From positions 423,827 through 487,826 of the forward strand of contig JAAFIS010000002.1 of assembly GCA_013298695.1 (NCBI GenBank): DNA of 64,000 nt. Direction: 5' to 3'. This stretch comes from Betaproteobacteria bacterium. Lineage in GTDB: Bacteria > Pseudomonadota > Gammaproteobacteria > Burkholderiales > Casimicrobiaceae. The notes under the pieces are model-generated. The model was not told the origin of the DNA. It saw only the letters and a program-made list of their open reading frames with translations, and did no database searches. Shown here piece after piece: positions 35,143-44,259 of the stretch (position 1 is the first letter of the stretch; each line of letters begins with the position of its first letter). The translations under genes and the position numbers were made by a program.

Positions 35143-35937
35143 TCAGAAACGATACGTGATGAGCGCGTTTACGGTCGGGCTCGTCGCCTTTTTTGTGAGC
35201 GGGCTGTCCTTGGCATCGCCTTGAAGCGAGCGCACTCCAGCAGTCAACATCAGAGAGGTTTGCGGCGAAAACGAATAGCCGTAACCAACGTTCGCACTGA
35301 CGTCACGAAGGCCGGCTTTTGGCGTGTATTCAGCGTAACTGCTAGTCGCTGCTTGAGCACTCGACACACCAAAGGCACTTTGCATCGATGCGCGATTGGC
35401 GTACGTCGCTCCGACGTTAGCGAACAGGCGCTGGTTGCCGCCCGAGAGCGGGATCATCGTACGTAGCGAAACGTCCGCGACTAGTCCGTCGCGATCATTG
35501 CCGCTCCCATAGCGAATGAATGTACCCAACGATAGTCCCGGTGCGAGTCGATAGTTTGCAAACAAACCCAGCTCAGGTCGAGCCTTGACGTCGCCCATAC
35601 CGCGCAGCGCATCGGAGTCGTTTTCGTCGCGCCCGGGATCAAATCCAATCTGCGCGCCAACGCTGAGCGCTTGGGTGAGCGCGCCTCGATAACCAATCCC
35701 GCCAACACCGGCGTAGAAGCCGTTCTTCCAGCGAGCCAAAAGAACGGGTAACGCGCGTACTTTTGACTCATCCGAGCCGAGATACGCGGCACGGTAGCTC
35801 GCCCCCAAACCGAGCGTGATTTCCATGTTTTCACGCATTGGCGCATCGCCTGCATCCGGCGATTGCGCTGAAACAATAACTGAGACCGCGGAAGTAACGA
35901 TGAAGGCGGACGCGGACGCGTATGATCTCCGTCTCAT
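35143..35937 (-). CDS. MipA/OmpV family outer membrane protein
   Basis: A 264-residue beta-barrel protein. A signal peptide ends near VSAQ, then the pattern EITLGLGASYRAAYLGSDES and ALPVLLARWKNGFYAG, typical of MipA/OmpV, and a C-terminal aromatic end TYRF for BAM insertion. MipA scaffolds murein enzymes; other members respond to antibiotics or osmotic stress. Its ATG overlaps the TGA of the upstream DUF3617 gene. Confidence 0.9.
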   Translation of the reverse strand: MRRRSYASASAFIVTSAVSVIVSAQSPDAGDAPMRENMEITLGLGASYRAAYLGSDESKVRALPVLLARWKNGFYAGVGGIGYRGALTQALSVGAQIGFDPGRDENDSDALRGMGDVKARPELGLFANYRLAPGLSLGTFIRYGSGNDRDGLVADVSLRTMIPLSGGNQRLFANVGATYANRASMQSAFGVSSAQAATSSYAEYTPKAGLRDVSANVGYGYSFSPQTSLMLTAGVRSLQGDAKDSPLTKKATSPTVNALITYRF

Positions 35938-36395
35938 TTGCAAGCTCCAATGCGTTCTGCATTGATGACCTGCGAGAGTTTCATCGCGCCAAACGGCGTT
36001 TTCAAATCGAAACTTTGCTTAATCTCGACACGACCAGTTTGAATAACCGCGTTGCCGGTTCCAGGCATTGCGCCGCGCGGGCCTTCGCAACTCGTTTGCC
36101 AGCTCGACTGGTCGCCGTCACGTCGCAGCGCGCTCACGGTACATTTCAGCGTAGGCTTCCCTGAGCTGGTGTCCGCTGCGTTCGCATTCAAAATCGCCTG
36201 CTCAATACCCATCGCAAATGCCGCATCATCGATGCAACGACTTTGCGACGATTTATGTTCGCCCGAGGGCGCGCCCTGCATAACGCTTGATAGTTGCCAC
36301 TGTCCGGCGGTGACCGACTGGCTATGCGCGCATGTCGCAAGTGCGCTGCTGATCGCGAGCGTCAGCAGTGCGAAGTAGTTTTTCTGTCGTTGCAT
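35934..36395 (-). CDS. DUF3617-like periplasmic protein
   Basis: A 153-residue secreted protein with a signal peptide ending near AHSQ. It starts mature as SVTAGQWQLSSVMQG, followed by a conserved Cys pair region (SRCIDD, LKCTVS, TSCEG), the DUF3617 arrangement. Function unknown. Translationally coupled to mipA. ATG 36395 follows a GGAG site. Confidence 0.75.
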   Translation of the reverse strand: MQRQKNYFALLTLAISSALATCAHSQSVTAGQWQLSSVMQGAPSGEHKSSQSRCIDDAAFAMGIEQAILNANAADTSSGKPTLKCTVSALRRDGDQSSWQTSCEGPRGAMPGTGNAVIQTGRVEIKQSFDLKTPFGAMKLSQVINAERIGACK

Positions 36396-36574
36396 GAGAA
36401 CTCCGAATTCATAAGTACGGAGTGGATGCTAGGTAATAAAAACTCGCTCGAGTCGCGGTGATGATGACGAAATGTGACTCCACTTAAACACCCTGAACGT
36501 GCTACATGCAAGCATTTTTGCGGGTTATAGAAGGTCTCAATAGACGGCAGCGACGTTCGTTCTCGTCACATTTA

Positions 36575-36610
36575 GTAACGTGATTCGCGCGCGCGTTACG
36601 CAACCGTTAC
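36575..36610. promoter_or_regulatory. phased GTTAC sites upstream of the DUF3617-mipA operon
   Basis: GTAAC (36575-36579), GTTAC (36595-36599) and GTTAC (36606-36610) are spaced 20 and 11 bp apart, about one helical turn or two. Similar phased sites precede the orphan regulator and lipoprotein near 40.1 kb. They are candidate binding repeats for an OmpR-type regulator. Confidence 0.4.
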
Positions 36611-36644
36611 ATCGTCAACGGCGCTTGGCCCTATCGAGCAAACA

Positions 36645-38483
36645 CTATTCAACGGTTACGCTTTTTGCGAGGTTGCGCGGTTTATCAACATCTGTGCCGC
36701 GCGCCGTTGCCGTGTGATATGCAAGCAATTGCAGCGGTACGACATGAAGAATCGGCGAGAGCACACCGTAGTGTTCCGGCATCCGAATGACGTGTACACC
36801 TTCGCCGCGCGAGATGTGGGTGTCGGCGTCGGCAAACACAAACAGCTCTCCTCCGCGAGCGCGCACTTCTTGTAAGTTGCTCTTCAATTTTTCGATCAAC
36901 GCATCGTTCGGGGCGATTGTCACCACCGGCATCGCTTCGGTGACTAGCGCGAGTGGTCCGTGCTTGAGTTCGCCTGCAGGATAGGCCTCGGCGTGGATGT
37001 AGCTAATCTCTTTAAGCTTGAGTGCGCCTTCAAGCGCGATTGGGTAGTGCAGACCGCGCCCAAGAAATAGCGCGTTTTCTTTGCGCGCGAAGCTCTCGGC
37101 CCAAGCGATGACCTGTGGCTCCAATGCCAGCACGCTCTGCAGCGCTTTCGGCAAATGGCGAAGCGCGTTGAGCTGCGTGCGCTCTTCAGTTTCGCTCAAG
37201 TGTCCGCGTAGCTTTGCGAGTGAAAGCGTCAAAAGAAAAAGCGCAACGAGTTGAGTTGTAAACGCCTTAGTGGAGGCCACGCCGATCTCAACGCCCGCGC
37301 GAGTGATGTAGGCAAGCTCGCACTCACGAACCATCGCGCTCGTGGCCACGTTGCAGATCGTCAACGAGTGAGTCATCCCCAGCGATTTAGCATGGCGAAG
37401 CGCTGCCAGCGTATCTGCCGTTTCCCCGGACTGCGTAATGGTCACCACCAGCGTTCGTGGATTTGGAACACTTTCGCGATAGCGATATTCACTAGCCACT
37501 TCAACGCTGCACGGAATTTTCGCAATCGCCTCGAGCCAATACTTTGCCGTCAGGCCGCTGTAGTAGCTGGTGCCGCAAGCAAGGATCAACACGCGATCAA
37601 TGTCTTTTAGTGTGTGCTCTGCGCGCTCTCCAAACAGGCTAGCGCTGACTTGTTCGACACCTTGCAAGGTGTCGCTAATTGCGCGGGGCTGCTCGAAGAT
37701 TTCCTTCTGCATGTAATGGCGATAGGGGCCGAGCTCGACCGCTGAGGAGTGCGCGCGCACCGTTTGCACAGGCCGCTCTTCGCTTTTGAGCGCACGTCCT
37801 TCAGCATTCAATATCCACACACCAGAGGGTTGCAAATCGACGACGTCACCCTCTTCTAGGTATACGATTTGATCGGTGATTCCAGCGATCGCCATGGCAT
37901 CGCTCGCTACAAAATTCTCGCCGTGACCGACACCAACGATAAGCGGCGATCCTGCGCGTGCGCCCACCACTCGATGCGGTTCATCGTGACAAATCACCGC
38001 AATTGCATAGGCGCCGCGCAACTGTTTGACGGCCGTTTGTACCGCTGCGAGTAAATCGCCGTCGTAGTGAAAATCAATTAAATGAGCAATGACCTCGGTG
38101 TCGGTTTGACTTTCGAACGTGTAGCCTCGCGCTTGCAATTCGCCCCGCAAAGTGTCGTGGTTTTCGATGATCCCGTTGTGAACGAGTGCGATGCGGGGCG
38201 CTGATTGTTCACGCGAAAAATGTGGGTGCGCATTGCGCACGGCAGGCGCGCCATGCGTCGCCCAGCGAGTGTGCGCGATGCCGGTCAAACCTTCCAAACC
38301 GCTTTCGGCCACTTCGCGTTCGAGCTCTGCGACTCGACTTACGCTTCGTGCGCGTTGAAGACGTCCGTCGCGGTAGACCGCGATCCCGCATGAATCGTAG
38401 CCACGATATTCCAGGCGCTTTAGCCCTTCAATCAGGATTGGGGAGATGTTTCTCGCACTTGCCGCGCCAACAATGCCACACAT
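36645..38483 (-). CDS. glmS: glutamine--fructose-6-phosphate aminotransferase
   Basis: A 612-residue protein that makes glucosamine-6-phosphate, the first step to UDP-GlcNAc for peptidoglycan and LPS. Cys2 after the initiator Met (MCGIVGA) is the glutaminase nucleophile, so ATG 38483 is the true start. It has the N-terminal GATase2 domain (HTRWATHG), two SIS domains ([20 protein letters not shown]) and the conserved end KSVTVE. No ribozyme-like leader is seen, as expected outside Gram-positives. Divergent from an AsnC/Lrp gene. Confidence 0.97.
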   Translation of the reverse strand: MCGIVGAASARNISPILIEGLKRLEYRGYDSCGIAVYRDGRLQRARSVSRVAELEREVAESGLEGLTGIAHTRWATHGAPAVRNAHPHFSREQSAPRIALVHNGIIENHDTLRGELQARGYTFESQTDTEVIAHLIDFHYDGDLLAAVQTAVKQLRGAYAIAVICHDEPHRVVGARAGSPLIVGVGHGENFVASDAMAIAGITDQIVYLEEGDVVDLQPSGVWILNAEGRALKSEERPVQTVRAHSSAVELGPYRHYMQKEIFEQPRAISDTLQGVEQVSASLFGERAEHTLKDIDRVLILACGTSYYSGLTAKYWLEAIAKIPCSVEVASEYRYRESVPNPRTLVVTITQSGETADTLAALRHAKSLGMTHSLTICNVATSAMVRECELAYITRAGVEIGVASTKAFTTQLVALFLLTLSLAKLRGHLSETEERTQLNALRHLPKALQSVLALEPQVIAWAESFARKENALFLGRGLHYPIALEGALKLKEISYIHAEAYPAGELKHGPLALVTEAMPVVTIAPNDALIEKLKSNLQEVRARGGELFVFADADTHISRGEGVHVIRMPEHYGVLSPILHVVPLQLLAYHTATARGTDVDKPRNLAKSVTVE

Positions 38484-38623
38484 AACTCTGCCCAAAAAAT
38501 CATTCGAGGTTGAAATCTTAGAACGAGTTGCCTGCGTTTTTCATGCGTTTTCGCATTGAATATGCAATCTTTATTCGCTGTGGCTTTAGAATGCAATTTT
38601 CTCTCATAGATTGCGATAATTTA

Positions 38624-39079
38624 ATGCAAATCGACGATCTTGATCGACGCATTCTTGCGCAGCTGCAGTCTGACGCGTCGCTCACCAATCAGGCGCTCAG
38701 CGAACGAGTTTTTGCGTCCGCCGCCACGACGTTGCGCAGGGTTAGCGCGTTGAGAAACTCCGGCATGATCGATCGCTATGTGGCCCTGTTGTCGCCCGCA
38801 GCGTTTGCCGCGATACACGCGATTTCCGAGATCACACTGGATGAACAACACGCGGAAGCGTTCGCCGTGTTTGAGGCGATAGCGCTCGCAGAGCGCTGCA
38901 TTTCGCAGTGCTACCGCACCTCACCTTCAGTCGATTTCACACTCGTACTTACGCTTGCATCAATGGATGACTACAACGCCCTCGTCTCGCGAACTTTCAA
39001 CATGAAGAACAACGTACGCAACGTGCGAACGCGTTTTTCAACCGCACGTGTAAAGTTTGAAACCAGATTACCGCTTTAG
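38624..39079 (+). CDS. Lrp/AsnC-family transcriptional regulator
   Basis: A 151-residue protein. The N-terminal helix-turn-helix is DDLDRRILAQLQSDASLTNQ...LRRVSALRNSG, followed by an RAM-type effector domain (SEITLDEQHAEAFAVFEAIA, VDFTLVLTLASMDDY). It probably senses an amino acid or small metabolite. ATG 38624 is the family start. The AT-rich 140-bp region shared with glmS contains several TGCAAT/ATTGCA words that may be its operators. Confidence 0.92.
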   Translation: MQIDDLDRRILAQLQSDASLTNQALSERVFASAATTLRRVSALRNSGMIDRYVALLSPAAFAAIHAISEITLDEQHAEAFAVFEAIALAERCISQCYRTSPSVDFTLVLTLASMDDYNALVSRTFNMKNNVRNVRTRFSTARVKFETRLPL

Positions 39080-39087
39080 CCTTGATA

Positions 39088-39171
39088 CGGCACGTAAATT
39101 GGGCTAAAGCGATTTTTAATAGCTATCTCGAGAATTTATCTAAACGCGGCACTCGCCCAACTAAAATGGGC
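39088..39171. repeat. 84-bp tripartite palindromic element, copy 7
   Basis: The left site CGGCACGTAAATTGGGC keeps only its right arm (centre 39096). The right site GCCCAACTAAAATGGGC is clear (centre 39163). Spacing is 67 bp and the midpoint TCTC|GAGA. It lies between convergent genes. Confidence 0.78.
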
Positions 39172-39270
39172 GTATACTAACTATCTTATATACAGTCAAC
39201 ACCTTCGACGATTCGCGGCACGATCATCCAGCGCACCCTTCGCCTGGCGGTCGCAAATAGGGCGTTAATC

Positions 39271-40092
39271 TCAATGGTGCGCGAGCTGTATGTCGGTGTA
39301 ATGGCTCGTGATCGATGCAGTGCGCGTGGTACCGCTCGGCTCCTCGACTTGAACATCTACCTTGCCAGCGAACACGTATCCGAGCGCGTGCACCGACTTA
39401 ATCAGATTAGGACCGTCCTCACCAGCCGCGAGCTTTTTTCGCATTCTGCTCACCGCAACATCAACGCTTCGATCGAGCGCATCAACGGGGCGTCCATGCA
39501 CTGCTTGGGCAATTGCATCGCGCGTGAGCACGCGTCCTGGCGCGCTTACAAACGCGTGCAGTAATCGATATTCGCCACCAGTGAGTCGCATCACGCCGTG
39601 CTGATTCGAGTGCAGAGAGCAATCGTAGTCATCGAGTATCCATCCGCTAAAAAAATATCGCGTTCGCCGCGCACTCACCGCAGTAGGCGTCGCGCCGCGA
39701 CGCAGAATAGCGCGCAGTCGGGCGAGCAACTCTCGTGGCATAAAAGGTTTCGCCATGTAATCGTCAGCCCCCATTTCGATACCGACAACTCGATCAGTGG
39801 CTTCGCCGACCGCCGTCAGCATGAGGATAGGAATTGAGCTTGCGGCGCGAACTCGGCGGCAAATAGAAAGACCGTCCTCGCCAGGCATCATCACGTCGAG
39901 CACGATGACGTCTGGCTGTGCCTCTGCAATGAGCTGATCGAGTTCAACGCCGCTTGCGGCGGCGCGCACTGCGTACCCTGCCTGTAACAAATAGTCGCGA
40001 AGCAAGATGCGTAGATCGTGATCATCATCAACCACAATCACATTTGCAGCGCGATGATGGGTGTCGTTGGGTTGGGGAGCGGCGATTGTCAT
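39271..40092 (-). CDS. orphan OmpR-family response regulator
   Basis: A 273-residue protein. Receiver landmarks are VVDDDHDL, the Asp in VIVLDVMMPGEDG, and the Lys in YMAKPFMPRE. The winged helix has LTGGEYRLLHAFV and SVDVAVSRMRKKLA. No kinase gene is adjacent. It is divergent from a DUF4397 lipoprotein, and the region between holds phased GTTAC sites that may be its own binding sites. An extra 30-residue polar tail follows the DNA-binding domain. Confidence 0.92.
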   Translation of the reverse strand: MTIAAPQPNDTHHRAANVIVVDDDHDLRILLRDYLLQAGYAVRAAASGVELDQLIAEAQPDVIVLDVMMPGEDGLSICRRVRAASSIPILMLTAVGEATDRVVGIEMGADDYMAKPFMPRELLARLRAILRRGATPTAVSARRTRYFFSGWILDDYDCSLHSNQHGVMRLTGGEYRLLHAFVSAPGRVLTRDAIAQAVHGRPVDALDRSVDVAVSRMRKKLAAGEDGPNLIKSVHALGYVFAGKVDVQVEEPSGTTRTASITSHYTDIQLAHH

Positions 40093-40144
40093 GAGTCAAA
40101 CATTAGCGCCGAATTGGGCGGCAAAGATCGCTGCGTCACATACC

Positions 40145-40202
40145 GTTACCTTTAGGTAACACCTTTCTAGATTGCGTTACATCCACGTAGTCACGCGGTT
40201 AC
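40145..40202. promoter_or_regulatory. phased GTTAC array between the orphan regulator and the lipoprotein
   Basis: A perfect inverted repeat GTTACC-TTTA-GGTAAC (40145-40160) is followed by GTTAC at 40176 and 40198. Steps of about 10, 21 and 22 bp place the sites on one face of the helix, as for OmpR-type dimers bound in tandem. Confidence 0.5.
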
Positions 40203-40344
40203 TGCGAACGCATGAAATGGCTTTCATCTGCTTTCGGCAGTATTTGTCGCGCAAAGAGCTTCTCGAGCTGCCTGCACATCAGCACCCGCACGCAGCAACT
40301 CTGCGCGAACAACACACGCTTTCCTTAACGACTACGGATACTCA

Positions 40345-41610
40345 ATGACAAAACGGTTCTATCTTTTCCTTGCGCTGTGCGCATCACTCTTCGCACTCTC
40401 GGGGTGCGGTGGCGGCGATTCTGATAATGCGCGCGTCCGCATCGTCAACGCCTCGCTCGACCACGCATCCATTGACGTCTTCTTTGATGACGAACGAAAG
40501 CACACCGCGGTTGGCTCAGGCACGGTCAGCACTTATCTCGACTACAAAAAAGATACCGCAACACTCAAGGTCACACGCGCCGGCAACAGCGCGTCGGTGC
40601 TTGAAACATCGTTTACAACAGCGGGCGACGTGCCGTACACAATCGTGATCTATGGCAGCGAAGGTAATCTGGGTTTAAGCGCATATTCTGAGAACGAAGC
40701 AGAAGCCAGCAACGACAAGACCAAAGTGCGGGTTATGAACGCAAGCACCGACGCCGGTTCGGTTGATTTCTTTGCGTCGACATCGGCGACCAGTGTCTCT
40801 GATTTGCTGGCGCGCTCATCAGGACTCGGATCGGCAACACCGAGCGCATGGGTTGAGCTCGATAAAGGCACCTACCGGATGTGGTTTACCGCGAACGGCG
40901 ACAAGGAAGATCTGCGACTTGCAACACAACCGATCCCACTCGACAATAAAAAACTCAACACCGTGGTTTTGCTTCCGACAACCGGCGGTGCTTTGCTCAA
41001 CGCACTCGTACTCGAACAAGAAAAAGCAGCGGTGACGGCACTCACCACAAGCGCACGTCTTCGCTTGGTTGCGGGTCTGGATCAAGGCGAGCGAGTGGCG
41101 GTTACCGTTGGCGACAATCGAGCGCTATCGAATTCGAGTCCATCGATTTCGAGCTACGTTACGATCGCGTCTGGCCAACAATCCATTGCAATCACCGCAA
41201 ATGGTCAGCCGCTCACCACAATCGCGGCAGATCTTGCGGCGGGCTCGGACAACACGCTCATCACCTACGGTTCGGCGTCGAGTGCGAGTGCGAAAATCGT
41301 CTCCGACAGCAACCGATTACCGACTCAAAGCAGCCGCTTGAAGATGCGCTTGGTCAACGGTTTTGCGTCAACGAATGGCGCGCTGACATTGAGCGCGGAC
41401 TACCTACCCGTAGCGAGCGGCGTCGCCCTCGGGACGGCGTCGGCTTACTCGACAGTCACCAGCGGCGTCTACTCGCGCATTGACGTCGCCGAGGGCAATA
41501 CGCCGATCTACGTAGCCACTGACATCACCTTACAAACAGGCGGTGTTTATTCGGTATTTCAGCTCGGAACGCGCGCAAATCCAGTCGGCGTCATACGGCG
41601 AGACAGGTAG
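40345..41610 (+). CDS. DUF4397-domain surface lipoprotein
   Basis: A 421-residue protein with lipobox LSG|C (FLALCASLFALSGCGGG), then repeated units beginning RVRIVNAS, KVRVMNAS, RLRLVAG and KMRLVNG, each with an aspartate/beta-strand pattern typical of DUF4397. The fold is all-beta, probably on the outer membrane or cell surface. Function unknown. Its control by the divergent regulator is inferred from the shared GTTAC array. Confidence 0.85.
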   Translation: MTKRFYLFLALCASLFALSGCGGGDSDNARVRIVNASLDHASIDVFFDDERKHTAVGSGTVSTYLDYKKDTATLKVTRAGNSASVLETSFTTAGDVPYTIVIYGSEGNLGLSAYSENEAEASNDKTKVRVMNASTDAGSVDFFASTSATSVSDLLARSSGLGSATPSAWVELDKGTYRMWFTANGDKEDLRLATQPIPLDNKKLNTVVLLPTTGGALLNALVLEQEKAAVTALTTSARLRLVAGLDQGERVAVTVGDNRALSNSSPSISSYVTIASGQQSIAITANGQPLTTIAADLAAGSDNTLITYGSASSASAKIVSDSNRLPTQSSRLKMRLVNGFASTNGALTLSADYLPVASGVALGTASAYSTVTSGVYSRIDVAEGNTPIYVATDITLQTGGVYSVFQLGTRANPVGVIRRDR

Positions 41611-41719
41611 CAGGAGATACGCAACAGCGGCTAGCCAGTCGGTCGGCTGCCGCTGTTGGGCTCTCACAAGTGAGCGCGGCGAACACCCGCGAAACTCGAT
41701 AACGGCTTATAAGCTATAG

Positions 41720-41803
41720 CCCCAAATGCGTTGGGCGGTACGCTAAGTTTTGTCTTATATCGAACTAGATCAAAATCACTGCCCAGACCGAATAAAGTAG
41801 GCC
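41720..41803. repeat. 84-bp tripartite palindromic element, copy 8
   Basis: The left site CCCCAAATGCGTTGGGC (centre 41728) is well kept and the right, ACCGAATAAAGTAGGCC (centre 41795), strongly decayed. Spacing is 67 bp and the midpoint TATC|GAAC. It lies between the convergent lipoprotein and panC genes. Confidence 0.65.
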
Positions 41804-41833
41804 TTTGATTGCTACTGCTTTTCAAAAAAAACC

Positions 41834-42667
41834 TTACGCAAGCTCTACTTCAACGTTGTCCAACAAGCGCGGCGAGCCGAGTTTCGCCGCAGCGAGCACC
41901 ACCAATTCTTTCTCAGCCGCCGACGGCGGCTGAAGATCAGCACGCCGCCGCACAGTTACGTAGTCAGGCTTCCAGCCGTGACGCGCGAGTTCGGTCATCG
42001 CTTCGGCTTCAAGCGTCGCGTAGGCGTGCGTGCCGTGCAGCAACGCATGTTTCAACTCGTTGAGCACGCGATAGAGCCGTGGCGCCTCGGCGCGTTGTTC
42101 GTCCGTTAGATATTGATTGCGCGACGACAGCGCGAGTCCATCCTCCGCGCGCACGGTTTCTGCCAAAATAATTTCGACCGGTAGCGCGAGCTGTTGCACC
42201 ATATTTTTGAGCACCAAACACTGCTGGTAATCCTTTTTACCGAATACCGCAGCCTTAGGCTGAACCATATTGAAGAGCTTGAGCACCACCGTGGCGACGC
42301 CGCGAAAATGCCCGGGTCGCACGGCGCCTTCGAGAATGCCCTCAATATCACCAGGAACAACGCTATAAGTTTGCGCTTCGGGATAGAGCTCCTTTTCGTC
42401 GGGCGCGAACACCACATCGCAGTCGATGCTCTCTAGTTTTTTGCAATCGTCGGCAAGCGTGCGCGGATAGCGATCGAAGTCTTCATTAGGACCAAATTGC
42501 ATTCGGTTGACGAAAATGCTCACCACTGTGCAGGCGCCGCGCGGTGCTGCCTCTTCGACCAAACGTAGATGGCCCTCGTGCAAGTTGCCCATGGTGGGCA
42601 CGAACACGTTATTGGGCACGCCACGCAAATACTTCCGCAATTCAGCAACAGTATGAATAAGTTCCAT
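41834..42667 (-). CDS. panC: pantothenate synthetase
   Basis: A 277-residue protein that joins pantoate and beta-alanine with ATP to give pantothenate, a coenzyme A precursor. Visible motifs are [18 protein letters not shown] (HIGH-type ATP site), [39 protein letters not shown], and [10 protein letters not shown]. panB and panD are not in the window. Confidence 0.97.
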   Translation of the reverse strand: MELIHTVAELRKYLRGVPNNVFVPTMGNLHEGHLRLVEEAAPRGACTVVSIFVNRMQFGPNEDFDRYPRTLADDCKKLESIDCDVVFAPDEKELYPEAQTYSVVPGDIEGILEGAVRPGHFRGVATVVLKLFNMVQPKAAVFGKKDYQQCLVLKNMVQQLALPVEIILAETVRAEDGLALSSRNQYLTDEQRAEAPRLYRVLNELKHALLHGTHAYATLEAEAMTELARHGWKPDYVTVRRRADLQPPSAAEKELVVLAAAKLGSPRLLDNVEVELA

Positions 42668-42750
42668 AGGGTTCGATCAAGAGAGGGAATCTGTCAGCGA
42701 TCAATCGGTTGCCCACACAACACTTCGGTTAGTCGGCGCGATTGAACGCG

Positions 42751-43398
42751 TTAGTCGAAAGTATGAACGATGTGCTGCAGTTGCAGCGGGTGCTCGATTA
42801 ATTTTTGCGCCCCGGCTTTGGTGAGTTCATCGTGGCTACCAAACCCCCAGAGCACCCCAAGACTTCGCGTCTGCGCGTGCGTGGCCGCGTGAATGTCTTT
42901 GTCGCGATCACCGATCATCAGCGCATGCGACCCGACCACACCATAGCGCGCGAGCAGATGGGTCAACAAATCGTCTTTGCGGTCGAAGCGTCCGTCGAGT
43001 TCAGGCCCGTGAATGCCGTCAAAGAAGCGCGTCAGCTCGAAATGCGAGATGATCTTCTCGGCAAAAACGCGAGGTTTGCTGGTGCAAAGCGCGATGGTGA
43101 ATCCCTGCAAATGCAGTCGCTTGATTGAATCAGCCACGCCGTCATAGAGCTCGTTTTCGAGCCAACCGCTTTGCTCGTAGCGATCACGATAGAGCGTAAT
43201 TGCGCGCTCAACGTCCATGTCTGCGTAGACCTTCGGCAGCGATTCGCGAAAGGGAGGCCCTACCAGCGGAAGGGTTTCAGCGAGCGTCAACGTCGCAAGT
43301 CCCATCCGCTCGAAAGCGTAATTCAAGCAGCGGTTGATTCCCAACACGTTGTTTGAAATGGTTCCGTCTAGGTCAAAGAAAAGCGTTGTGATTGGCAC
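42751..43398 (-). CDS. HAD phosphatase, phosphoglycolate phosphatase-like
   Basis: A 215-residue HAD-IA enzyme. The nucleophile motif FFDLDGTISNN is near the start, motif II is LCTSKP, and motif IV is MIGDRDKDIHAA. It probably acts on a small phosphate ester such as phosphoglycolate. GTG 43398 (VPITTLFFDLDG) is chosen; the open frame upstream overlaps the fpr gene on the other strand. Confidence 0.85.
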   Translation of the reverse strand: MPITTLFFDLDGTISNNVLGINRCLNYAFERMGLATLTLAETLPLVGPPFRESLPKVYADMDVERAITLYRDRYEQSGWLENELYDGVADSIKRLHLQGFTIALCTSKPRVFAEKIISHFELTRFFDGIHGPELDGRFDRKDDLLTHLLARYGVVGSHALMIGDRDKDIHAATHAQTRSLGVLWGFGSHDELTKAGAQKLIEHPLQLQHIVHTFD

Positions 43399-43441
43399 GT
43401 AGAATCGCGATTGGACGCCGGAATGAGGGCGATGAGGCAAT

Positions 43442-44209
43442 ATGTCACCTAAGTTTATCGAAGCGCGGATCGTTGGGCGCAAAGACCATTCCGATTCGCT
43501 TTTTTCCTTGCAGTTTGATGCGCCACTTGAAACGTTCGTCGCCGGGCAATTTTGCCGGGTTGGGCTGCCGCTAATCACCGAAAAGGGCGAAGAGGTGGTG
43601 ATGCGGCCGTATTCGCTGGTGAACGCGCCGCACGAGCGACCGTTTGAAATCGTGCTGATCAAAGTAGACCCGACATCAGGCGGTGTGCTTACTCCGGCGC
43701 TTCACAAGCTAAAAATTGGTGATCCGCTGTGTGTCGCACCACGGGCCAATGGCTTCTTCTCGATGCCCGAAGTCCCGTCCGCTGACGTGTTGTGGGGACT
43801 CTCGACCGGTACTGCAATCGGCCCCTACTTGAGCTTTATGAAGGGCGACGAAGCCTGGAAAAAATTCAAGAAAATCGTGTTCGTGCACGCGGTGCGCACG
43901 GCGGCCGAGCTCACCTATCGGGATCAAATCGAGTTGATCTCGCGGGCTCACCCGGATCAGTTTCAATACATCCCGTTCGTCTCACGCGAAGATTTCCCAG
44001 GGGCAATCCGCGGCCGTATTCCGAACGCCATCGCCGACGGTTCGCTCGAAGCACGCGCGGGCATCAAACTCACTGCCGAAACGGCGCATTGCATGCTCTG
44101 CGGCAACCCCGATATGGTGACCGACACCACCGCGATTCTTGAAGCGCGTGGCTTGCGAAAACACAAACGCAAAGAGCCCGGGCACATTACGACTGAGGCG
44201 TATTGGTAG
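43442..44209 (+). CDS. fpr: ferredoxin--NADP reductase
   Basis: A 255-residue FAD enzyme that moves electrons between NADPH and ferredoxin or flavodoxin, often in oxidative stress. The FAD site is MRPYSLVNAP, the NADP-binding part GLSTGTAIGPYLSF, then AHCMLCGNPDMV, and the typical C-terminal aromatic residue in TTEAYW. Full length. Confidence 0.94.
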   Translation: MSPKFIEARIVGRKDHSDSLFSLQFDAPLETFVAGQFCRVGLPLITEKGEEVVMRPYSLVNAPHERPFEIVLIKVDPTSGGVLTPALHKLKIGDPLCVAPRANGFFSMPEVPSADVLWGLSTGTAIGPYLSFMKGDEAWKKFKKIVFVHAVRTAAELTYRDQIELISRAHPDQFQYIPFVSREDFPGAIRGRIPNAIADGSLEARAGIKLTAETAHCMLCGNPDMVTDTTAILEARGLRKHKRKEPGHITTEAYW

Positions 44210-44259
44210 CGCTGCGCCGGTGGGAGCGGCCTTGCTCGCCGTTGAGCCGCTCCGATGGT

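Noticed and set aside
40106..40121. GCCGAATTGGGCGGC upstream of the orphan regulator as another tripartite element
   Set aside because: No partner at 67 bp and no midpoint motif.
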